Of a stretch of DNA of 64,000 nt, positions 24,037 to 33,623 are shown in pieces (within the stretch, counting starts at the first letter, position 1; each line of letters starts with the position of its first letter). Below the pieces are notes generated by a model, which worked only from the letters and a program-made list of their open reading frames with translations, did not search any database and had not been told where the DNA came from. Source of the DNA: Rhodothermia bacterium (lineage in GTDB: Bacteria > Bacteroidota > Rhodothermia > Balneolales > Balneolaceae); assembly GCA_030427885.1 (NCBI GenBank), contig JAUICM010000004.1, positions 124,001 through 188,000 on the forward strand, written 5' to 3'. The position numbers were made by a program, and so were the translations under genes.

Positions 24037-25281
24037 TTATTTAAAGGATAATGGATTCAAACTTATACAGAGCACAAATATAAGCATACTTAGCCATCCT
24101 ATCACTTTTCTTCCGGTAGAAAGTTCTGCTTCGATCAACACCGGCGGATGCTCAACTTTAACAATGAAAGCAATGAAGATCGTCCAGAATATCCAGATCA
24201 TAGACGACTCCGGAGCTTCATTTCCTTTTATCACATATAAGTACAGTCCGGTACCAATCAGAGAAGAGGGCATCAAAGCCGCAATCCAGGGTTGATCTTG
24301 TTCAAAAGCACGCTGAAATACCAAAAACAGGACCAGGGTCCAGATCAGCCACGCAAGTAAGCCGAAGCTGTTATCATACTTTAGAACCCATTCGTGAATC
24401 AAAGGCACGGCTTCAATTCCGGCAAGAATAGTGATAAAAGTGAAGAAGGATCGGGCCACGATTTTATGCTTCTTTTTACCGATCAATGAATAAAGGATGT
24501 GTCCGCCATCAAGCTGGCCAACCGGCATCAGATTCAGAGCTGTAAAGAAAAGCCCAAACCAACCTGCCAGTAAGAACGGATAATGCTGGATCTCCCAAAG
24601 CGGCGGAGCCTTATCAAATAAAGAAGAAAAAAAATGATAGAGCGGGGTGTCGCCAAAATAAAAAGCGATCTGTCCTTCTTCCAGATGGGGTTCATCCGGA
24701 TAAGCCCCGTGTTCGTTGAAATATTCAACTACGTAACTATGGTCTCCGAACTCATTAAGGAACTCAGCGTCAGGCAGAGTCGCAAATCCGATCATCAAAA
24801 TGATGATGGAGACAATAAATCCTGCTATTGGACCTGCCGCTCCTATATCAAATAATTTCTTAGTCTCGTTTATCTGTTCTTTGATGCGAATAACGGCACC
24901 AAGTGTACCAATCCCAACCGGAATAGGTATGTAGTAAGGTAAGGTAACTTTCACTTTATGATATACAGCAGCAAAATAGTGGCCAAATTCATGTACAGTA
25001 AGAAAACTGAGGAGAAGGCTTGCAAAAAGCACTCCCCTGAGAAGATCGGACTTAGGCGGAAAAGGAATGGGTATTGAACCTATTGTTACGGTTTCCAGGG
25101 ACTGGCCGACCAGGAAAGTACTTACAAAGGAAACAGAGATAAAGGTTAAAACGAAGAGTACCACATGTCTGAAAATGGTACGGGCATCAGGCCTGTTTTT
25201 GGGAGCCTCTTGAATAATAACTGGCTCTCTTTTCTTCTCTGGTTCCGGGTAATAAAAATGTTCTTTAGGGTCTGAACTCAA
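24037..25281 (-). CDS. site-2 protease family (M50) intramembrane metalloprotease
   Basis: A 414-residue multi-pass membrane protein with about seven hydrophobic segments. The zinc site HEFGH (H97, E98, H101) lies in the third segment, and the third ligand is in the LMPVGQLDGGHILYSL motif. S2P enzymes cut transmembrane substrates to release signals. There is no PDZ domain, so it belongs to the short FtsH/archaeal-like S2P subgroup rather than RseP. The N-terminal 30 residues are charged and cytoplasmic. It is next to a lipoprotein gene and downstream of arcA. Confidence 0.9.
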   Translation of the reverse strand: MSSDPKEHFYYPEPEKKREPVIIQEAPKNRPDARTIFRHVVLFVLTFISVSFVSTFLVGQSLETVTIGSIPIPFPPKSDLLRGVLFASLLLSFLTVHEFGHYFAAVYHKVKVTLPYYIPIPVGIGTLGAVIRIKEQINETKKLFDIGAAGPIAGFIVSIIILMIGFATLPDAEFLNEFGDHSYVVEYFNEHGAYPDEPHLEEGQIAFYFGDTPLYHFFSSLFDKAPPLWEIQHYPFLLAGWFGLFFTALNLMPVGQLDGGHILYSLIGKKKHKIVARSFFTFITILAGIEAVPLIHEWVLKYDNSFGLLAWLIWTLVLFLVFQRAFEQDQPWIAALMPSSLIGTGLYLYVIKGNEAPESSMIWIFWTIFIAFIVKVEHPPVLIEAELSTGRKVIGWLSMLIFVLCISLNPLSFK

Positions 25282-25294
25282 AAAGGTAGAATTA

Positions 25295-26527
25295 TTAGGT
25301 TAAGGCTGCTCTTGAAACAGGCATGGTCATACAGCGGGCACCTCCTCTTCCCCGACATAATTCATGCCCCTGAAAACTTATTGCGATCTTATTGTCTGGA
25401 TCTATCTCGAGGTCTTTATCGGCGTATTCTTCTACAAACTCAAACTGATTCATAAAGGAATAGCCATGATCGATTAGAGTATTGAAGGTCCTGGTATTAC
25501 GCTCATAACCCACGATTACGCCGGGAGCCAGAGCAAACACATTTGCGCCATCAGTCCATTGTTCACGGAACTGGCTGGTTCGGCTTTCTCCTCCGCATTT
25601 GATGAAGTCGTAATCTGTTCCTGAAAATTCTTTCAAAGCACTATATAGGTTAGAACGGGATTCAACGTAGATCTTATCTCCGCTTTTATTCAAAGCCACT
25701 ACGTTATCCTGTTGTTCAATAATTGCGGGAGGGAAGGCAATGCATTCGTTCGCACTGGCAAAAGTAAAAATAGTATCGAGGTGCATGGAAGCACGTTGTT
25801 TCGGAATATCCACGGCAAGAACGGTTTCCACTCCGTGATTCAGCAGGCCATCAGCGGCCTTCATCAATCCGGTAAAAGAAGTTCGTTCACTCATCCCAAT
25901 AAGCACGAGTTTATCGGATTCTACGAGCACATCACCGCCTTCAATAGACTGATGTCCCGAAATCCGAATAGCTTTGTCTTTAACAGATTCAAAAACCGGA
26001 TGAAAATGAACCAGAGTTTCCATCAGCAACGACTCGCGAAGCCGGGCATGAGTGGCTGCCCTGGATAACAGAATATTATCTCCAACAACAGCAGCCAGAT
26101 CGCGGGTAAAAAGCAGGTTTGGGGAGGGGTGCAGATTAAATTCAGTAGATGTTTTGAGGGTCCCCTGAATACTGAAGGTCAGCAGATCGTCTGGATCCAG
26201 GCTGAGGAGTTCTTTCTCAATTACAGAAAGATTTTCCTCGGGGAAATTCCGGATCAGCTGCTCAATGTAATAGGCCCGTGCATTTTCATTAGCAATGGCA
26301 TCTTTGAAAAGGTCCACGATCTCAAGTACTTGTCCGTCTTTGGGCATGGCTGCTTTAAAGACGTCGATCATATCCAGGTGTTCGCCCCGTGCGTCCTCCT
26401 CGAAAATAATATCGTCGAAAAGAAGTTCATCCTTTATCTCAGGATTAACCAAAGAAACTTCGTGTCCCGGGGTGTGAACTATTACCCCCTGAAGGTGACC
26501 TATCTCTGATGAAACGTTTATGTTCAT
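25295..26527 (-). CDS. arcA: arginine deiminase
   Basis: About 410 residues from the ATG at 26527, where the conserved SEIGHLQGVIVHTPG begins. The catalytic motifs of the guanidino-group hydrolase fold are present: FTRDLAAVV, SIEGGDVLV, MHLDTIFTF and the nucleophilic Cys in GGARCMTMP near the C-terminus. It converts arginine to citrulline and ammonia. No arcB or arcC gene is nearby, so it may serve arginine catabolism or acid tolerance rather than the full ADI pathway. It diverges from the SirB1-like gene at 26640. Confidence 0.93.
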   Translation of the reverse strand: MNINVSSEIGHLQGVIVHTPGHEVSLVNPEIKDELLFDDIIFEEDARGEHLDMIDVFKAAMPKDGQVLEIVDLFKDAIANENARAYYIEQLIRNFPEENLSVIEKELLSLDPDDLLTFSIQGTLKTSTEFNLHPSPNLLFTRDLAAVVGDNILLSRAATHARLRESLLMETLVHFHPVFESVKDKAIRISGHQSIEGGDVLVESDKLVLIGMSERTSFTGLMKAADGLLNHGVETVLAVDIPKQRASMHLDTIFTFASANECIAFPPAIIEQQDNVVALNKSGDKIYVESRSNLYSALKEFSGTDYDFIKCGGESRTSQFREQWTDGANVFALAPGVIVGYERNTRTFNTLIDHGYSFMNQFEFVEEYADKDLEIDPDNKIAISFQGHELCRGRGGARCMTMPVSRAALT

Positions 26528-26639
26528 AATACTATCAAGCAATGAAAGTGGATTCAAATATAGGACTTAGCCAAGCCATTTTTAAACTGTATTTCTAAGA
26601 CTGATTATCTATCTTGAAAAACGAGAGAAAAAATCATTT

Positions 26640-27494
26640 ATGACCTCAAAAACTGAAATAGAATCCTTATTAGTGCTTTTGGATGACCCCGATCCATTTA
26701 TCCGGGAAAGTGTGCAAAGCCGTTTTTCTGAATTGGGAGAGAATGCCGTTCCATTGCTTGATGAGTACAGGCTCGAATTGAGTGACCTTGAAGAGCGGAA
26801 AAGAGTGGCTGATATCATTCATAAACTTACTTTTGCCACACTTAGAGATGATTTTCATGAAGTGCTGGAAAAAGGGGTTAACAATAGAAAAGGACTTGAA
26901 AGAGCAGTTTTTACCCTGGCCAGATTTGGGAATCCCACTCTCAGGATCAAAGACTATCAGCGAAAACTGGATCATTTTGCCGAAATGGTGGAACCAACTA
27001 TACGGTACCGATTGGATGAAAGGCGTAAGATGCGCCAGCTTATAAAATTCGTTTTTGAGGATCTCAATTTCAGTGGGGATACAGAAGATTACCATAACCC
27101 TGCGAATTGCTTTTTGGATCAGGTGATCAATCGTCGTCGTGGACTTCCAATCACATTAAGTTTAATTGTGATGTTTTTGGCGCGCCGGCTGGATATGCCT
27201 TTCTTTGGGGTAAACATGCCCATCCATTTTATGCTCAATTATGTGGGGGAAAAAGAAGAAGTACTTATCGATCCCTATGATAACGGAGCAATTGTCACCT
27301 ACGACCAATGCTACTTTTTTCTGAAAAAGAATAATATCGAACCAAAACCGGATCATTTTAAGATCGCATCAGATCTGGAGATCCTGATCAGATGTATTCG
27401 GAACCTAATACATAGTTTTGAGAGACAGGAACTTACGGCCAGAGTAGAAGATCTCAAGGAATTACTTTCTCTGGCCGAGATGTACGAGGGATAA
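26640..27494 (+). CDS. SirB1-like transglutaminase-fold protein
   Basis: A 284-residue protein. The N-terminal helical, HEAT-like region (DPDPFIRESVQSRFSELGE) is followed by a Transglut_core2/SirB1 domain with the conserved NCFLDQVINRRRGLPITLSLI segment (Cys), MPIHFML (His) and LIDPYDNG (Asp). Family members are widespread but of unknown reaction; some sit near release-factor or methyltransferase genes. The next gene (DUF3052) starts four bases after its stop, so they are co-transcribed. Confidence 0.85.
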   Translation: MTSKTEIESLLVLLDDPDPFIRESVQSRFSELGENAVPLLDEYRLELSDLEERKRVADIIHKLTFATLRDDFHEVLEKGVNNRKGLERAVFTLARFGNPTLRIKDYQRKLDHFAEMVEPTIRYRLDERRKMRQLIKFVFEDLNFSGDTEDYHNPANCFLDQVINRRRGLPITLSLIVMFLARRLDMPFFGVNMPIHFMLNYVGEKEEVLIDPYDNGAIVTYDQCYFFLKKNNIEPKPDHFKIASDLEILIRCIRNLIHSFERQELTARVEDLKELLSLAEMYEG

Positions 27495-27497
27495 GCA

Positions 27498-27911
27498 ATG
27501 CCAGCCGGTTATTCTGGAACCCCACTGGTTAAGAAACTGGGGATAAAACCCGGCAATAAAGTTCTTATTGTGAATGAACCAGTTCACTATTTCGAATTGT
27601 TGGTCGACTTGCCGGCTGATACTACTGTTCTGGAACCGGAGTCAGACGAATCAGCTGATTTCATTCATATCTTTTGTGAAAACAGAGAGCAGCTGCACAA
27701 TTTATTTCCGGTCTTTAAGCCAAGACTCGCCAAAACCGGAAGTCTCTGGATATCATGGATCAAAAAGGCGTCCAAAAACTATGAATGGTCTTTTACAGGA
27801 AATGATGTACGTGACCTGGGCCTGAGTATTGGCCTCGTTGATGTTAAGGTTTGTGCGTTTGATGAGGATTGGAGCGGGCTCAAATTCATGTACCGCAAAG
27901 AGGATCGATAG
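27498..27911 (+). CDS. DUF3052-family protein
   Basis: A 137-residue protein with the family pattern GYSGTPLVKKLGIKPG at the start, then ADFIHIFCENREQL, LAKTGSLWISWIKK and DVRDLGLSIGLVDVKVCAFDEDWSGLKF. The pattern resembles a reduced Rossmann fold. Function unknown in the family. It follows the SirB1-like gene by four bases. Confidence 0.88.
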   Translation: MPAGYSGTPLVKKLGIKPGNKVLIVNEPVHYFELLVDLPADTTVLEPESDESADFIHIFCENREQLHNLFPVFKPRLAKTGSLWISWIKKASKNYEWSFTGNDVRDLGLSIGLVDVKVCAFDEDWSGLKFMYRKEDR

Positions 27912-27977
27912 CATAGGGTAAACGCTTGTGGAAATGCGGGGTTTTTCTAAATTGAGGCCCAAAAAAGCCGTGAAACT

Positions 27978-29024
27978 ATGAAAGCCATAACTTTTCAGGG
28001 GATCAGAAAAGTAAGCATATCGGATGTTCCTGAACCAGGGATAGAGTCGCCCGGTGATATAATCGTTAAAGTTGAAAGTGCGGCCATCTGTGGCTCTGAC
28101 CTGCATGTATATCACGGAAGAGAAACCGGGATCGATATTGGAACAACCATGGGGCATGAATTCACTGGAATTGTTGCAGAAGTTGGCTCTGAAGTCCAGA
28201 ATTTCAAAGTCGGGGATAGAATTGTCTCTCCATTCACAACCAATTGCGGAACATGCTTCTATTGTAAAAAAGGGCTAACCGCCAGATGTGAAAAAGGTAA
28301 TTTATTCGGATGGGTCAGTAAGGGAAAAGGATTACTAGGGGTGCATGCCGAATATGTAAGAGTTCCGATGGGAGATTCTACCTTAGTGTCACTCCCGGAT
28401 GATCTGAGTTGGGAGCAGGGTAATTTGTTAGCTGATATTTGTTGTACAGGATTCTTTTGTGCAGAGATGGCTGAGATTGAACCGGAAGGTATATATGCAG
28501 TGATCGGTTGTGGCCCGGTCGGACAGATGGCAATAAAAGCGGCAAAATATCTGGGAGCTGAGAAATTATATGCTATTGACAGTATCCCGTTCCGGCTGGA
28601 AATGGCTGAGCGAAACGGTGCGCTACCTCTGAATTTTGAAAACCAGGATGTGCTGGATGAAATTCAAAATGTGACCCATGGCAAAGGTGCAGATGCAGTA
28701 TTGGAAGCAGCTGGTGGATACGAACCCATGAAGACTGCATTCAGATTATTGAGGCCCGGTGGAATCCTGGCTTCAGCTGGAGTTCAGGCCTACGAACAAT
28801 TTCCGTTCTCCCCTCCTGATATCTACGATAAAAACCTGATTCTTAAAGCAGGCAGATGTTCCGTCCGCCAATATCTCGACAAGCTAATTCCTCTGGTGCA
28901 AAAAGGAGAGCTTCAGATCACCGATGTCATCACTCATGCTATGGCGCTGAAAGAAGGTGTTGAGGCCTATCGTCTTTTCGATAAAGAGAAGAATGTTGCG
29001 ATGAAAGTTCTTCTTAAACCATGA
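27978..29024 (+). CDS. zinc-dependent alcohol dehydrogenase (MDR superfamily)
   Basis: A 348-residue MDR enzyme. The catalytic zinc site is AAICGSDLHVYHG with GHEFTGIV, the structural-zinc cysteines are in CGTCFYCKKGLTARC, and the cofactor fold is GCGPVGQMAIKAAKYLGA followed by AIDS (acidic residue, suggesting NAD preference). It oxidises an alcohol or reduces an aldehyde; the substrate is not readable. It is 66 bases after the DUF3052 gene and convergent with the FtsX permease, whose stop is adjacent. Confidence 0.9.
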   Translation: MKAITFQGIRKVSISDVPEPGIESPGDIIVKVESAAICGSDLHVYHGRETGIDIGTTMGHEFTGIVAEVGSEVQNFKVGDRIVSPFTTNCGTCFYCKKGLTARCEKGNLFGWVSKGKGLLGVHAEYVRVPMGDSTLVSLPDDLSWEQGNLLADICCTGFFCAEMAEIEPEGIYAVIGCGPVGQMAIKAAKYLGAEKLYAIDSIPFRLEMAERNGALPLNFENQDVLDEIQNVTHGKGADAVLEAAGGYEPMKTAFRLLRPGGILASAGVQAYEQFPFSPPDIYDKNLILKAGRCSVRQYLDKLIPLVQKGELQITDVITHAMALKEGVEAYRLFDKEKNVAMKVLLKP

Positions 29025-31634
29025 TCATTCACTCCTCAGGTTGTCGATTGCATTAATTCTTGAAGCACGGTATGACTGTGTCCAGATCGTAAATCCAGCC
29101 AGAACTACAACAGCAAGAGTTCCGCCAATAAATACCATTGGATTGAGGCCAACCTTATTGGTTACCACTTTCATCCAGAGATTATTTATCAACCAGGATA
29201 ATGGAACGGCTAATGAAATAGATATGGCGACCAATACCAGAAATTCACGAGAAAGCATAAGCATGATATTCTGTGTTGAAGCCCCAAGAACCTTGCGGAT
29301 ACCGATCTCTTTTACGCGTCGCTCAGCAGAATACATTGCCATTCCAAGTAAGCCGAGGCAGGATATTATTACTGAAAAAATACCAAGCAGCGACAGGATC
29401 TTTATGAAGTCGGTAAATACCAGGATAATGGGATTCTCTTTAAGCTGATCATCAAAGATCTGGTATTTCAGGGAGAACAGGCTGTTGAACTCAGGCCAGG
29501 TGGTTTCGAGGTCGGCGATGAGCTCGGCCGTTTTACCGGGTTGTGTTCTGATGACAGCATATCGTGCATATTCGGGACGGAATAATATCACAATAGGATC
29601 ACCTGATCGCATAGGGTCTGCAGAGAGGAATCCTTCAATAATTCCAACGATGGTCATTTGTTTTTCGCCAACCTGAATGAGTTGCCCCAGTGATGATGAG
29701 GCAGATGAAAAACCAAACTGTATAGCTGCGTCGTCGCTTATGATAACCGCTGAAGTAGAATCGGTTCCTAATTCAGGATTAAAATTTCGGCCATACATCA
29801 AATTAAGACCCATCGTTTGCAGATAGTTTTCATCCACATTAAAAGAGTGTGCGTTCACCTTTTGGCTGATGGAGTCAGTTTTGATCCATACTCCATCGAC
29901 GGAACCAATAGCAGGAACTTTAGATGAAGCACTGATAGACACCAGCCCGGGGTTTTGGTTTATCTCGTATTTAAATTGGCTGAATGGAACATCCTGCAGG
30001 GCCACATTCACAATGTTCTCCCGGTTGAATCCATAGTCAGTATTACCCATAAACCTGAACTGCTGGTAAAGTATCACAGAAGTGATCACAAATATGATGG
30101 AAAAGGTGAACTGCATCACAGTTAGTATTTTCTTAAGCAACTGTCCCGAAAGAGAGCCGGGAGTGAAGGTTCCTTTTAAAACGCGGGCAGGACTGAATGA
30201 GGAAAGGTAGAGGGAGGGATAGATCCCGGCACCAATACCTATAAATACACTGAACAAAAGAAACAGCAGCAATACCATTCCGTTTGTGGCAAGGCCGGGT
30301 GTTATTTGATTATTGGTAAAGCTGATAAAGAATAAGCTGTTAAATTCAGGAAGTAACCAGCGAAGTATCAGCGTTGAGAAAACCAGCGCCAAAAGAGAGA
30401 TCAGTACTGACTCAAAAAGGAATTGTTTGATAACACTAAAGCGCCAGGCTCCAAGAACTTTTCGTACGCCGACTTCCTTCCCTCTGTTGAGAGATCGTGC
30501 AACAGTGAGGCTTACATAATTAAATGAAGCAATTAACATGATGATAACGGCGAATCCAGTAAGAAACCACGCTATGAATCCGGGCATTACCATACCGATC
30601 TCATTAGAAAGTGCCGGCCCCAGATTGATCTTAGTTAGTGGCTGAACAATCAGGCGTAGCAGCTTACTGTTACCACTTTCATCAAAAAAGTCAGATTTGA
30701 TCAATGGTTGTAAGCGCGCTTCAAAATCATCAAAATCGGTATTCTTTTGCAGGAGCAGATAGGTATAAGAATCAAAAATACTATTCCGCCAGTTGTCGAG
30801 AATATCCTGCTCGTCCGGGTCGCTTGTGAGTGTGGAATAGGAGGCGATGACTTCAAATAGAAAATGGGTTTGTCTTTTGAATCTAATGAGGCCGGTGATG
30901 GTAAAGTCTCTGTCGCCAAGTGCAGTAATTACTTTTCCAACCGGATCTTCCTTTCCGAACATCTTCTCAGCGGCTTCGGTGGTGATCAGGATATTTCCGG
31001 GCTTTGAAAGGGCTGTTTCAGGATCTCCCGCAATTAGTTCAAAATTGAACATATTCAGAAATTCACCATCAGCGTAGATCCCTTCCAGGGGTAGTACTTT
31101 CTCACCAAATCGAAATTCTTCCCCGAAGTTACCTCGCACATGAGTGGCTTTTTCGACCTCCGGAAAGCGTTCCAGCAGGATATCGGTGAGAGGCGCCGGA
31201 GAAGTGGCATACAGTGTGCTTTCATTATTGTAAGGCGACTGAAAGTCACTTATCACACGTACTATACGCTCATCATTGTTATGAAAACGGTCATAGCTGA
31301 ATTGATCGGTGAGGAATAAGATGATCAGCAGGCAGATAGACATACTGGCTGCCAAACCAAAAATATTAATGAAGGAGAATGAACTGTGTTTCTTGATATT
31401 TCTCCAGGTTACTTTCAGATAGTTGTAAAGCATTTCAGTATTCCATATTAAAGATTGAAAGATGAGCCAGGGGGCTGAGCGAAATAACTGCCACCAAAAG
31501 CGAACCCGGGCGGAAGTAAGGCTGTCGGTTTGCCGGGTATAATGAAACTCCTCCTCAAGATCCCCAATCAGATGATGAAGATCAGGGGGAAGCAGATTAT
31601 CCAGTATTTTTACTATGATGGATGACTTTGGCAT
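29025..31634 (-). CDS. FtsX-like ABC permease with N-terminal prefix domain
   Basis: An 869-residue MacB/FtsX-type permease. Residues 1-75 form the permease-prefix domain found in PadR-linked transporters. Two repeated units follow, each with a MacB periplasmic core and FtsX helices: one around NIFGLAASMSICLLIILFL and the helices at about 350-480, the second ending with ERRVKEIGIRKVLGAS and the final helices. No ATP-binding subunit is next to it. It lies three bases after the PadR gene. The exported substrate is unknown; such systems often affect stress or peptide efflux. Confidence 0.88.
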   Translation of the reverse strand: MPKSSIIVKILDNLLPPDLHHLIGDLEEEFHYTRQTDSLTSARVRFWWQLFRSAPWLIFQSLIWNTEMLYNYLKVTWRNIKKHSSFSFINIFGLAASMSICLLIILFLTDQFSYDRFHNNDERIVRVISDFQSPYNNESTLYATSPAPLTDILLERFPEVEKATHVRGNFGEEFRFGEKVLPLEGIYADGEFLNMFNFELIAGDPETALSKPGNILITTEAAEKMFGKEDPVGKVITALGDRDFTITGLIRFKRQTHFLFEVIASYSTLTSDPDEQDILDNWRNSIFDSYTYLLLQKNTDFDDFEARLQPLIKSDFFDESGNSKLLRLIVQPLTKINLGPALSNEIGMVMPGFIAWFLTGFAVIIMLIASFNYVSLTVARSLNRGKEVGVRKVLGAWRFSVIKQFLFESVLISLLALVFSTLILRWLLPEFNSLFFISFTNNQITPGLATNGMVLLLFLLFSVFIGIGAGIYPSLYLSSFSPARVLKGTFTPGSLSGQLLKKILTVMQFTFSIIFVITSVILYQQFRFMGNTDYGFNRENIVNVALQDVPFSQFKYEINQNPGLVSISASSKVPAIGSVDGVWIKTDSISQKVNAHSFNVDENYLQTMGLNLMYGRNFNPELGTDSTSAVIISDDAAIQFGFSSASSSLGQLIQVGEKQMTIVGIIEGFLSADPMRSGDPIVILFRPEYARYAVIRTQPGKTAELIADLETTWPEFNSLFSLKYQIFDDQLKENPIILVFTDFIKILSLLGIFSVIISCLGLLGMAMYSAERRVKEIGIRKVLGASTQNIMLMLSREFLVLVAISISLAVPLSWLINNLWMKVVTNKVGLNPMVFIGGTLAVVVLAGFTIWTQSYRASRINAIDNLRSE

Positions 31635-31637
31635 AGA

Positions 31638-31976
31638 TCAGGAATGAACAGGTTTCCACCCCAATCCCAGATCGGGTAATCCCGACCAGGCCGACTGTTG
31701 CACATTGTGCACTTGCTGTAGTGCACCAACTCCTTTTTCGGTAAGTTTGAAGAAGCGCTTGGACCGGCCACCACGTTCGTCGGTAGGTTCGCTATCCCAG
31801 GATGCCAGATAGCCACGTTTTTTTAGCCGCTTCAGGGGAACATACACGGCCCCGACCGAAAGTTCGTGGTTTAATAATTCGGAAAGGTGAGTCCGGATCT
31901 GCAGTCCGTAAGCCTCTTCCTGAAGTTTCCAGACAGAAAGCAGAATCAGCTCTTCCATACGTGATAAGATATCCAT
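31638..31976 (-). CDS. PadR-family transcriptional regulator
   Basis: A 112-residue winged-helix protein: LSRMEELILLSVWKLQEEAYGLQI, the recognition region LSVGAVYVPLKRLKKRGYLAS and the wing RGGRSKRFFKLTEKG. It is typical of the short PadR proteins (class s) and is cotranscribed with the FtsX permease three bases downstream, so it probably represses that permease in response to a toxic or stress ligand. Confidence 0.92.
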   Translation of the reverse strand: MDILSRMEELILLSVWKLQEEAYGLQIRTHLSELLNHELSVGAVYVPLKRLKKRGYLASWDSEPTDERGGRSKRFFKLTEKGVGALQQVHNVQQSAWSGLPDLGLGWKPVHS

Positions 31977-32130
31977 GTCGTATTTGTTTTAAAATTTAGA
32001 ACAAATACGATATATCAGAATAAAGTTTCAATTAAGTCAAAAATTTTGGCAATTGGATTTTTGTGCAAGGAATAATTAATTGAGGAATGAAAAAAAGAAT
32101 AGTCTTTTATTCCCGGGAATCAGCCAGATC

Positions 32131-32997
32131 ATGAAATCAGCGATGCCATATCACTTCGGTTGCACGGTCTGGAGCCTTCCGGAATGGGTAGGTACGTTTT
32201 TCAAAAAGGACACCCGGCCAGGGGAATATTTGAAGCAGTATTCCTCTGTTTTCAATTCAGTGGAAGGGAATACGACATTTTATGGAACACCGGGAGTGGA
32301 AACCATCAGGCAATGGGGAGCGAATACTCCAGATGGGTTCAAGTTTTGCTTTAAATTTCCCAAAGAGATCACTCATGAAAAGCGACTTCATAACGTGGAA
32401 AATGAGGTAAAACGATTCGTTCATTCCTTTGATGATATCCGCGATAAACTTGGACCGTTTATGATCCAGCTTCCGGATGCTTTTGCACCGGGTGAGATCT
32501 CCAAACTGGAGGAAATGCTGTCTTATCTCCCGAAGACACTGGCGTATTCTGTGGAGGTACGCCATGCTGATTATTTTGATCATGGCAAGCACGAGCATAA
32601 TCTTAATGCCTTGCTGTCCAGTTATGGAGTAGATCGTGTTATTTTTGATACACGAAAGCTGCACGCTACCAGATCGAATGAGCAATCTATCCGTGAGGCC
32701 CAAAAGAAAAAGCCGAAAGTTCCGGTACGTTTCGAAGCATTAGGAAGCCGTCCGGTTCTTAGATATGTAGGAACTAATGATAAGCTCAATAACGAAGCCT
32801 ATTTAAAAGAATGGGGGATCATAGTGGCCGACTGGATCAAAGAAGGAAGACATCCTTATGTGTTTATTCATAGCCCTGATAAAGTATCTCAACCGATGTT
32901 GAACACCTATTTCCACGAGCTATTGTCGGAGCTTATTAAGATACCTGAACTTCCGGATTGGCCAGTGAACCGGGAAGCACAGTTAGGTTTGTTTTAA
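32131..32997 (+). CDS. DUF72 domain protein
   Basis: About 288 residues from the ATG at 32131 (MKSAMPYHFGCTVWSLPEW); an ATG at 32143 is equally possible. An upstream TTG would add 17 residues without a ribosome-binding site. The TIM-barrel-like DUF72 signature is present: FNSVEGNTTFYGTPGVETIRQW, FKFPKEITHEKRL, GPFMIQLPDAF and SVEVRH. It is related to the YecE family, function unsettled. Its stop overlaps by four bases the stop of the convergent gene at 32994. Confidence 0.88.
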   Translation: MKSAMPYHFGCTVWSLPEWVGTFFKKDTRPGEYLKQYSSVFNSVEGNTTFYGTPGVETIRQWGANTPDGFKFCFKFPKEITHEKRLHNVENEVKRFVHSFDDIRDKLGPFMIQLPDAFAPGEISKLEEMLSYLPKTLAYSVEVRHADYFDHGKHEHNLNALLSSYGVDRVIFDTRKLHATRSNEQSIREAQKKKPKVPVRFEALGSRPVLRYVGTNDKLNNEAYLKEWGIIVADWIKEGRHPYVFIHSPDKVSQPMLNTYFHELLSELIKIPELPDWPVNREAQLGLF

Positions 32998-33623
32998 TTC
33001 CCAAGAACAGCGATCAGAGCAGTACTTTGTACGAACGGAAGTTGCTCCGCTCTTTCCATAACCGAGCGTTCTTCACCTGGATCCGCTTTTATGTTTACTG
33101 TTCTGGGGAAATCCTGCTCAATAGAGTAGGCGAGGTCCCTGAATCCTCCCATGATTGTTTTTACCTGTTCAGATGTGATATTATAGTTGAACTGGATAAG
33201 GATATGCTGCTGGGGTCCGGCAGCAACAAGTCGCTGGACAGCCTGATCCAGAAGTTCTCCAGATAGACCCTGGGCACGAAGCTTTTCCCGGTACTCTTCC
33301 GTGTCGGGAGCAATCGTAATTACATCAACTTTTGCAATGTCAGGGTGTTGCCGAAGTGGTTCAAGCCTTGAGGAATCAGGAGAACTTACCACGCGGATAC
33401 CAACCGGATTGATATCTGAAAACACCACTTCAAAACCATTTTCTTCCAATTCAGAAAGTGCATAATCAGGGGAAACCGTATCGCTCAGGAAAGCAATGAA
33501 CTCTCCCTCCATAAAAGTAACATTACCCTGTTGCGCCTGTTGCAGGGCTGATTCATCCATTTGTTGTGCGGAAAGGTTTTGCACAAAGAGGGATAGAACG
33601 AATATGGAAAGCAGGGTCTTCAT
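32994..33623 (-). CDS. secreted protein with two inhibitor-I9-like modules, paralog 3
   Basis: A 209-residue protein. A signal peptide (to about AQQMDES) precedes two beta-alpha-beta modules. Module 1 (about 35-105) runs FIAFLSDTVSPDYALSELE, an IRVV strand and LEPLRQHPDIAKVDV. Module 2 (about 140-205) runs ILIQFNYNITSEQVKTI, TVNIKADPGEE and AEQLPFVQSTALIAV. Each ends with the L..hP.V..v pattern of subtilisin-type propeptides (I9). No protease domain is attached. It overlaps the upstream paralog by four bases. Confidence 0.8.
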   Translation of the reverse strand: MKTLLSIFVLSLFVQNLSAQQMDESALQQAQQGNVTFMEGEFIAFLSDTVSPDYALSELEENGFEVVFSDINPVGIRVVSSPDSSRLEPLRQHPDIAKVDVITIAPDTEEYREKLRAQGLSGELLDQAVQRLVAAGPQQHILIQFNYNITSEQVKTIMGGFRDLAYSIEQDFPRTVNIKADPGEERSVMERAEQLPFVQSTALIAVLGN

